The notes beneath the pieces are model-generated. The model made no database searches, was not told the DNA's origin, and saw only the letters and a list, made by a program, of their open reading frames with translations. The position numbers and the translations under genes are program-made. From positions 1 to 64,000 of the forward strand of contig NZ_SSXE01000020.1 in assembly GCF_021699195.1 (NCBI RefSeq): DNA of 64,000 nt, given 5' to 3'. Source of the stretch: Nonomuraea sp. MG754425 (GTDB taxonomy: Bacteria > Actinomycetota > Actinomycetes > Streptosporangiales > Streptosporangiaceae). Shown piece by piece: positions 57,981 through 64,000 of the stretch; position 1 is the first letter of the stretch, and each line of letters starts with the position of its first letter.

Positions 57981-60523
57981 CGGCTCGACCCGAACGTCCA
58001 GTGCCCGGCGGGCACCTCCCAGGCCCGCTCCCCGATCGGCACGGCCGCGCCGGGGGCCGTGTGCCGGGTCAGCCCCAGGTCGGGCAGCCGCACCTCGGCC
58101 GACGAGCCCGCCGGCACCTCGACCTCCAGCGCGTAGGCACCGTCCGAGCGCTGCCAGGACACGCCGGCCCGCCCGTAGGGGGTCTCGGTGGCGGCCCGCA
58201 CCGACTCCAGGTCGCCCGGCGCGGCGGGCGCGACGAGCAGCCTGCGGAAGCCGTTCGAGCCGGGGGCCTGGCCGATGCCGCCCAGACCCCGGTAGAACCA
58301 GGAGTCGATGGCGCCCAGCATGTAGTGGTTCTGCGACAGGCCGCGCGTCGGCCCGTCCCACGCCTCGGTGAGCGCCGTCGCGCCGTGCCGCACCTGGTAG
58401 CCGTAGCTCGGGTGGCTGGTGGAGGTGGCGAACCCCCACAGCGCCTCGTGCCGGCCGGCCCTGGTCAGCACCTGGTAGAGCGGCGGCAGCGCGATCTCGC
58501 CGACCGTGATCTCCCCGGTGCGCACGGCCTCGCTCAGCCGGTCCAGCGCGCCCGGCGCGAGCTCGTCGGGCACCACGCCCATGTCGAGCGCGAACACCTC
58601 CGACGCCTGCCCGCCGCCGCCGAACCGCCCGTCCTTGAAGAACGCGCCGGTGAAGGCGGCCGAGATCGCGTCGGTCAGCGCCCGGTAGCGCTTGGCGTCG
58701 TCGTCGCGGCCGAGCACGCCCGCGACCCGGGCCATCGTCCGGGCCGCCCGCCAGTACCCCCACGTGCCCACCAGCGGCACGGGCGTCGTGTGGTCCAGGC
58801 CGAACCAGTCGCCGAGCCCGTAGCCGAGAATGCCGTCCTCGGACCGGCCCGTCAGGTAGTCCACGTAGCGGCGCATCGCGTCGTAGTGCCGTTCCATGGC
58901 CGTGGTGTCGCCGTACCAGCGGTAGATCTGCCACGGCATGCGCACCAGCGCGCCGCCCCAGTTCGGGTCGTCCCTGAAGGCGCCGTCGAAGACCACGTAC
59001 TCGGGCGCGGTGTCCGGGACCAGGCCCTCCTCGGTCTGCGCCTCGGCGATGCCGACCAGCAGCTCGCGGCAGTAGGCGGCCACGTCGTAGTTGTAGGCCA
59101 CGACGTCGAACAGCAGGTGGGCCTGCTCCAGCCAGCCCAGCTTCTCTCGGTGCGGGCAGTCGGTCAGGACGCTGTACATGTTGCCGCGCACCGCGCGGTC
59201 GATGATCCGGTGGATGTCGTTGAGCAGCGGGTCGGAGGTCTCGAACTCGCCGATGTGCGCGTTGTCCGCGCGCAGCACCAGCCCCTTCACGGCCTCCGCG
59301 CCGACGTGCTCGGGCAGGCCCTGCGCCTCGACGTAGCGGAAGCCGTCGTAGCGGAAGGCGGGATGCCAGCTCTGCGGGCCGTCCTTGGTGACGTACGTGC
59401 TGAAGATCGGCGCGCCGGTCGTGGGCTTCGACTGCACCACCCGGCCGAACGCGTCGAGCTGGTCGCCGGGCAGCAGCCGCAGGTGACGGCCGGCCGGGAG
59501 GTCGAGCCGCAGCTCGGCCCAGCCCGCCACCACCGCGCCGACGTCGAAGACGGCCGTGCCGTCGGTGGCGACGAGCTTGCCCGTCGCGGGCAGTTCCTCG
59601 GTGACCCTGATCGGCGGGCACGTCCGCGAGCGCAGCATGTCGGTCCCGTCGGGCCGGACGGTCACCGGCCGCCAGCCGGAGCGGTCCGTGCCGGGGACGT
59701 CCCAGCCGGCGACCTCCCTGCGGGCGTCGTGGTCCTCGCCGCCGTACCAGTGCGAGCGGGTGGTCGGCCCCTCGGTGGCCCGCCAGCCGGCGTCCGTGCC
59801 GAACCGCTCGGACGTGCCGTCGGCGTAGCTCACCTCGAGCTGCGCGATCGCCTTGGGCGCGGCCTTGGAGCCGAAGAACTTCATGTAGCGGTCCTGGTGC
59901 GGGAACACGTGCGCGATCCCCGGGCCGAGCGCGACCCCGACCGCGTTCGCGCCCTCGCGCAGCAGCGCCGTGACGTCGTGCGTGGCGTACACGACCCGCC
60001 GGGTGAAGTCCGAGTACGGCGGCTCCAGCACGGCGTCGGTCACCGGCGCGCCGTTCACGGAGGCCACGTAGACGCCCAGCCCCGCCACGTACAGCCGGGC
60101 CGAGGCGACCGGCCGGTCCACGGTGAACTCGCCCGCCAGCAGCGGCAGCGGGTGGCCCTCGCCGACGCGCGGGTCGTCGTCCGCGTCGAACCAGTCCGGG
60201 TGGGTGATCCAGGAGGCGTCCCAGTCGGCGGCCGACAGCAGGCCCAGCTCGAAGCGGGCCTCCTCGCTCCAGCCGGACCAGTTGCCGGCCGCGTCGCGCG
60301 TGCGCACCCGCCAGCGCGCGGCGGTCCGGCTCGCCAGCGGCTCGCCGCCGTAGCGCACCCGCTGGTCGTCCGACTCGACCTCGCCGCTGTCCCACAGCCC
60401 GTCCACACGCACGTGGTACGCGGTCTGCGCCGAGACGCCGGAAAGCCGCCAGCTCAAGGCGGGCCGGGTGGTCTCCAGGCCGAGGGGGTCGGTCAGGTCG
60501 CACGTTCGCAGGTTCTTCACCAT
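57977..60523 (-). CDS. Glycoside hydrolase family 78 alpha-L-rhamnosidase
   Basis: An 848-residue inverting enzyme removing alpha-L-rhamnose from pectin oligosaccharides. The N-terminal beta domains include WDASWITHP, ARLYVAGLGVYVASVNG, LEPPYSDFTRRVVYATHDVT and the long beta-sandwich. The catalytic helical barrel has TDCPHREKLGWLEQAHL with the general-acid region, DWFGLDHTTP, and FATSTSHPSYGYQVRHGATALTEAWDG. The domain order is standard for GH78. No signal peptide. The ATG (GGGAG upstream) lies 7 bases inside the upstream GH29 gene. Confidence 0.94.
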   Translation of the reverse strand: MVKNLRTCDLTDPLGLETTRPALSWRLSGVSAQTAYHVRVDGLWDSGEVESDDQRVRYGGEPLASRTAARWRVRTRDAAGNWSGWSEEARFELGLLSAADWDASWITHPDWFDADDDPRVGEGHPLPLLAGEFTVDRPVASARLYVAGLGVYVASVNGAPVTDAVLEPPYSDFTRRVVYATHDVTALLREGANAVGVALGPGIAHVFPHQDRYMKFFGSKAAPKAIAQLEVSYADGTSERFGTDAGWRATEGPTTRSHWYGGEDHDARREVAGWDVPGTDRSGWRPVTVRPDGTDMLRSRTCPPIRVTEELPATGKLVATDGTAVFDVGAVVAGWAELRLDLPAGRHLRLLPGDQLDAFGRVVQSKPTTGAPIFSTYVTKDGPQSWHPAFRYDGFRYVEAQGLPEHVGAEAVKGLVLRADNAHIGEFETSDPLLNDIHRIIDRAVRGNMYSVLTDCPHREKLGWLEQAHLLFDVVAYNYDVAAYCRELLVGIAEAQTEEGLVPDTAPEYVVFDGAFRDDPNWGGALVRMPWQIYRWYGDTTAMERHYDAMRRYVDYLTGRSEDGILGYGLGDWFGLDHTTPVPLVGTWGYWRAARTMARVAGVLGRDDDAKRYRALTDAISAAFTGAFFKDGRFGGGGQASEVFALDMGVVPDELAPGALDRLSEAVRTGEITVGEIALPPLYQVLTRAGRHEALWGFATSTSHPSYGYQVRHGATALTEAWDGPTRGLSQNHYMLGAIDSWFYRGLGGIGQAPGSNGFRRLLVAPAAPGDLESVRAATETPYGRAGVSWQRSDGAYALEVEVPAGSSAEVRLPDLGLTRHTAPGAAVPIGERAWEVPAGHWTFGSSR

Positions 60524-62028
60524 GACACTCCCGTGATCTTGAGCATGTGCGCGGCCTTGGTCGGCGGCGACGGCGGCAGGTCCACGTGCAGCGCGCGCTC
60601 GGACCGCCGCCAGCCGACGGGCCCGTGACCGAGCAGTTCGACGGCGGCCGGAGCGCCGTGCACCAGCCCGGCGGCGCTCCCCAGGCTGGTGATGGCGGCC
60701 GAGCCGTCCTCGGGCCAGGCCAGCAGGGTCGCGTAGAGGACGTCGCCGCGCCGGGTGAAGCGCAGGTCGGTGGGACGGTAGGCGCGCTCGGCCTCGTTGT
60801 AGCCCTCGTAGCCCTTGGTCTCGCCCAGCCCGGTCGTGCCCTCGCCCGCGCGCAGCCAGGGCGTGCTGCCGTACACGCCCTCGCCGCAGGTGCGCAGCCA
60901 GGCGCCCACCTCGGTCAGCAGGTTCCTGGCGTGGGCGTCCACCGTGCCGTCGGCGTGCTGAGGGATGTTCAGCAGCAGGCAGCCGTTCTTGCTGACCACG
61001 TCGATCAGCGTGTGGATGATCTGCTGCGCGCTCTTGCGCGGGTGGAACATCGGGTCGTCGTCGGAGCAGTCGAACCACTCGCCGTCGCTGGTGTCGAACT
61101 GCCAGGGGTGCGGCTGGGCCGCGTCGAGCTGGCGGCGCTCGCAGTCCATGACGACGGCCGTGCGGTCGGCCTCGGGCACGTCCTTGATGGTGACCAGGCC
61201 GCCGGTCGGGCACGTGTTGTAGTAGTGCGCGAGCAGGTCGAGACCGGCGGTGCTGACCGGCTGCGACTCCACCACGCTGCCCGCGTCGAAGGGCAGCCGG
61301 CCGTCGTCGAGGTAGACCAGGTCGGGACGGTAGCGGTCGAGCGCCTCGCGGACGCGGGCGTAGAAGCGCTCCGCCTCGCCGGGTGGCGGCTTGGCGCCCG
61401 GCTCGTGGCGGCGCGGGTAGAGCTCGGCCGGGTCGAGGCCCTCCCACCAGGTGCCGGTCCCGTCGCGCGCGCTCAGCCCGCCGTCGTACGGCTCGCCGGT
61501 CTCCGGGTCGCGGCCGTGGGCCACGTCGAGCCAGCGCCACGTCCAGTTGTTGTGGAAGCTGAGCCCGAACGGCAGCCCGGCGCGGCGGGCCGCCCGCTCC
61601 CACGCGCCCACGATGTCGCGGCCGGGGCCGACACGGGTGGCGTTCCAGCCGTGCCGGGAGGAGTCCCACAGGTCGAAGTTGTCGCAGTGGGCGGCCAGGG
61701 CGACGAAGTAGCGGGCACCGCCGGCCACGTACAGGTCGATGAGCTCGTCGGGGTCGAAGCGCTCGGCGCGCCAGCGGTGGAACAGGTCCTTCGTGCCGGT
61801 GCCCGGGGCGAAGTGGGCGCGGCGGTGGGCGTGCTGGCGGGTCGCGCGCTTGCGCTCCCAGGGCTCCGACCAGGGTTGCATGCCGTAGAGGTGGCGGGCG
61901 TACCAGTCGCCGGAGCGGGCCACGGACTGCGGCCCCCAGTGCGACCAGACGCCGAACTTCGCCTCGCCGAACCACTGCGGGACGGCATGGGCGCGCAGGG
62001 ATTCCCAGGTGGGTCGGAAATCGGTCAT
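60517..62028 (-). CDS. Glycoside hydrolase family 29 alpha-L-fucosidase
   Basis: A 503-residue retaining fucosidase. The GH29 barrel shows WFGEAKFGVWSHWGPQSV, YFVALAAHCDNFDLWDSS, FGLSFHNNWTW, and the nucleophile Asp in YRPDLVYLDDG; LLLNIPQHADG and the end beta-domain follow. The motif HWG and the conserved 'lLNi.p..dG' support the family. It would remove terminal L-fucose from the imported fragment. No signal peptide; ATGA overlap with the GH42 gene. Confidence 0.92.
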   Translation of the reverse strand: MTDFRPTWESLRAHAVPQWFGEAKFGVWSHWGPQSVARSGDWYARHLYGMQPWSEPWERKRATRQHAHRRAHFAPGTGTKDLFHRWRAERFDPDELIDLYVAGGARYFVALAAHCDNFDLWDSSRHGWNATRVGPGRDIVGAWERAARRAGLPFGLSFHNNWTWRWLDVAHGRDPETGEPYDGGLSARDGTGTWWEGLDPAELYPRRHEPGAKPPPGEAERFYARVREALDRYRPDLVYLDDGRLPFDAGSVVESQPVSTAGLDLLAHYYNTCPTGGLVTIKDVPEADRTAVVMDCERRQLDAAQPHPWQFDTSDGEWFDCSDDDPMFHPRKSAQQIIHTLIDVVSKNGCLLLNIPQHADGTVDAHARNLLTEVGAWLRTCGEGVYGSTPWLRAGEGTTGLGETKGYEGYNEAERAYRPTDLRFTRRGDVLYATLLAWPEDGSAAITSLGSAAGLVHGAPAAVELLGHGPVGWRRSERALHVDLPPSPPTKAAHMLKITGVSW

Positions 62029-64000
62029 CTCACCACTCGTACGTCGAAGGGGGCCAGGCGCAGCTCGCCCGGCGGTAGCGGTGCGCGGGTGCCGGTGACC
62101 TCGGTCGCCGGGGCGGTGATCGTCACCGTGCTCTCGCGCTCGGACCAGTTGTGGGCGAACCAGAGCCGCTCGCCGCGCGCGTTGACCGCCGAGTGCACGG
62201 TGACCTGCGGCGCGCCGGCGGTGACGAGGCCCGGCCCGGCCGGATCGACGGCGGGCGGGGCAGGGGGCCGCCGGAACAGCTCGGCCGTCAGCTCCCTGCC
62301 GGGCAGCGTGCCGACGTACGTCACGGCGCCGTCGCCCACGCGGTGCCGGGTGATCGCCGGCCAGCGGCCGAAGTGGTGGTGGTCGTAGCGGGCCAGCGGC
62401 TCGGCCCCCTCCGGCTCCAGGCCGTCGGCCCAGTGCCGGGCCACGTCCCGGAGGCCGGGCCCGTGCAGGGGCAGCGGCTCCAGCAGCGTCGAGTACTCCA
62501 GGTAGCGCACCCCGGCCAGCGCGCGCAGCGGGCCGGGCGCGATCTCGGCCCGTGCCCTGGCCTCCCCGTCGGCGTAGCCGGTGCGGAAGGTCAGGATCAG
62601 GTGCCCGCCGCCGCGCACGTACGAGGTCAGCGCGTCGGCCAGGTCGTCCGTCAGGCAGTAGAGCGCGGGCGCGACGATCGTGGGCAAACGATTGAACTCC
62701 CGCTCGGGCGTCAGGAACGCCACCTGGCGGCCGGCGTCGATCGCGCCCTGGTAGAACGTCGCCACGATGCGCTCGTAGGAGTCCTTGTCGGGGTTGCGGC
62801 CGTCGAGGGTGAGCGGCGGCTGGAACTCCAGCGCCCACTTGCTGTCGTGCGAGTACAGGAAGCCGACGTCGGCGTCCGGGGTGAGGCCCGTGACGTCCTC
62901 GGCCGCCCGCTCCAGCTCCGCGCCCAGCGCCGCGACCTCGCCGTACACCCGGCCGGGCGTCATCGCGTGGCCCAGGATCCCGCCCCAGTACGTCTCCGCG
63001 CCGTCGTGCAGCGTGTGCCAGTGCCAGTACGAGATCATCTCCGCCCCCCGCGCCACCAGGGCCCAGGCCGCCTGGCGGAGCTGGCCGTCGTAGGGCGGCA
63101 GGTTGAGCTGGGAGCCGGCGATCGAGGAGGCGTTGGTCTCGGTCACCCAGAACCGCCGTCCCTTCGAGCCGTACATGCGGTCGGCCGCCTGGAACAGCCC
63201 GGCCGGGCCGGTGCTGAACCAGGTGATCTCGGGAGGCCCGTCGCGGGTCAGCGCGTCCTGGGGCAGGTAGTAGGCGTTGCCGCTGGTGACGGTCAGCCGC
63301 TCGGACAGCCGCACGTCGTCCAGCGCCGGACGCTGGTAGGCCAGGCACGTGGTGAGCGCCCGGTCCTCCGGGACCAGTTCGCGCACGAGGTCCGCCTGCC
63401 AGGCGATGAACTCGGTGGTCAGTTCGGCCTGGAAGCGCCGCCAGGCCAGGTCGTAGGAGGGGGTGGTGTTGCCCTCGGGCCGCCAGAGTTCGCCCCAGTC
63501 GCCCAGGCGGTGCGACCAGTACGCCAGGCCCCACTCCTCGTTGAGCCGCGCCACGTCGCCGTAGCGGTCGGCCAGCCAGGACACGAACCGCTCGAACACC
63601 CGGTCGTTGTGGATCAGGTGCAGGCCGGGCTCGTTGTCGAGCTGGATCCCGAGCACGGCCGGATGGCCGCCGTGGCGGCCGACGACCTGGCGGATGACGC
63701 GTTCGGCGTGGCGCAGGAACACCGGCGAGGTGAAGTCGACTTCCTGGCGCGCGCCCCACGGGACCGCGCGCCCGCCGGCCCGTACCACGGCCAGTTCGGG
63801 GTGCTTGCGCGATAACCATGGAGGGACGGCGTAGGTCGGGGTGCCGAGCAGGACCCGCATGCCGCGCTCGTGGGCTCCGTCGAGGACGGGGGTCAGCCAG
63901 TCGAGGGCGAACTCGCCGTCGCGCGGCTCCCAGGTGGACCAGACGGACTCGCCGACACGGATGGTGTCGATCCTGGCCTCGGCCATGAGGTCGAGGTCGC
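62025..64000 (-). CDS. Glycoside hydrolase family 42 beta-galactosidase (5' end beyond window)
   Basis: At least 658 codons lie in the window, and the reading frame continues past 64000, so the start codon is missing. The visible beginning (DLDLMAEARIDTIRVGESVWSTWEPRDG) is GH42-like. The acid/base Glu is in GIQLDNEPGLH and the nucleophile Glu in FWVTETNAS, followed by the trimerisation domain (YLYSHDSKWALEFQPPL) and a small C-terminal beta-domain. It removes beta-galactose such as rhamnogalacturonan side chains. It is the first visible gene of the minus-strand pectin operon; its promoter and any regulator are to the right of the window. Confidence 0.93.
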   Translation of the reverse strand, partial: DLDLMAEARIDTIRVGESVWSTWEPRDGEFALDWLTPVLDGAHERGMRVLLGTPTYAVPPWLSRKHPELAVVRAGGRAVPWGARQEVDFTSPVFLRHAERVIRQVVGRHGGHPAVLGIQLDNEPGLHLIHNDRVFERFVSWLADRYGDVARLNEEWGLAYWSHRLGDWGELWRPEGNTTPSYDLAWRRFQAELTTEFIAWQADLVRELVPEDRALTTCLAYQRPALDDVRLSERLTVTSGNAYYLPQDALTRDGPPEITWFSTGPAGLFQAADRMYGSKGRRFWVTETNASSIAGSQLNLPPYDGQLRQAAWALVARGAEMISYWHWHTLHDGAETYWGGILGHAMTPGRVYGEVAALGAELERAAEDVTGLTPDADVGFLYSHDSKWALEFQPPLTLDGRNPDKDSYERIVATFYQGAIDAGRQVAFLTPEREFNRLPTIVAPALYCLTDDLADALTSYVRGGGHLILTFRTGYADGEARARAEIAPGPLRALAGVRYLEYSTLLEPLPLHGPGLRDVARHWADGLEPEGAEPLARYDHHHFGRWPAITRHRVGDGAVTYVGTLPGRELTAELFRRPPAPPAVDPAGPGLVTAGAPQVTVHSAVNARGERLWFAHNWSERESTVTITAPATEVTGTRAPLPPGELRLAPFDVRVVR

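Noticed and set aside
58001-60628. Open frame of 875 codons antisense to the GH78 gene
   Set aside because: Antisense shadow with no recognisable domain; GH78 motifs are complete on the minus strand.

Overview
The window is very GC-rich, with frequent GTG and TTG starts and many genes overlapping by 4 bases (ATGA or GTGA). It carries an AfsR-like SARP regulator, a DUF397-like protein, Uma2 and FCD-type GntR proteins, and sugar importers lacking their own ATPase. This points to a large-genome filamentous actinomycete. Streptosporangiaceae such as Nonomuraea is my best guess, but that is inference from gene style only. I saw no rRNA, tRNA, CRISPR array, insertion sequence or phage gene.

Left part (1-10.6 kb). 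A secreted beta-helix polysaccharide-binding or lyase-like protein overlaps a LacI repressor. Next come a YbaB-type nucleoid protein convergent with a winged-helix regulator, a small DUF397-like protein with a terminator, a GH3 glycosidase with a clear promoter, and a membrane-anchored endonuclease/exonuclease/phosphatase-fold protein.

Central-left (10.6-22.8 kb). The most unusual locus is at 10.6-16.2 kb. A SARP/NB-ARC/TPR regulator is divergent from a 19-residue peptide gene with a strong ribosome binding site. The peptide gene is followed by a ThiF/MccB-like adenylating enzyme and an HExxH membrane protease, both with an N-terminal PqqD/RRE-like winged helix. The promoter carries three direct repeats spaced 11 bp apart, the pattern SARPs bind, and a 13-bp inverted repeat separates the peptide gene from the enzymes. 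It reads as a compact RiPP pathway that I cannot assign to a named class. After it lie a PP2C-like phosphatase, an unusual two-sensor/one-regulator system, a Uma2 nuclease, and an AA10 LPMO with a palindromic operator over its -35 box. A 31-residue cationic peptide gene is coupled to a PIMT-type methyltransferase. The pair resembles imiditide/pamtide pairs, but the methyltransferase appears to have lost an internal part of its domain.

Central (22.8-43 kb) is catabolic. A LacI repressor faces a run of genes encoding copper amine oxidase, a complete family-5 ABC importer, a P1-type aminopeptidase, a PaiB-like flavoprotein and a C45 acyltransferase/hydrolase; it looks like uptake and breakdown of peptides or acylated amines. 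A glutarate-type module follows (glutaryl-CoA dehydrogenase divergent from aldehyde dehydrogenase, CoA-transferase and a GntR regulator), with a repeat operator in the divergent promoter. Then come an orphan type II thioesterase, an RpiR regulator, and an MFS transporter/GAF/amidohydrolase operon ending in a 44-bp tandem repeat.

Right part. At 43-49 kb are a hydrolase, a two-component system facing a CBS-domain protein, and an ion antiporter preceded by a 24-codon Cys-Cys leader ORF. At 49-52.4 kb is a Ser/Thr kinase with WD40 repeats. From 52.5 kb to the right edge a single minus-strand operon encodes GH42, GH29, GH78, a GH43-like beta-propeller enzyme, a sugar ABC importer and GH28. This is a locus for decorated pectin, most simply rhamnogalacturonan, in which surface or secreted cleavage, import and intracellular trimming are encoded together.
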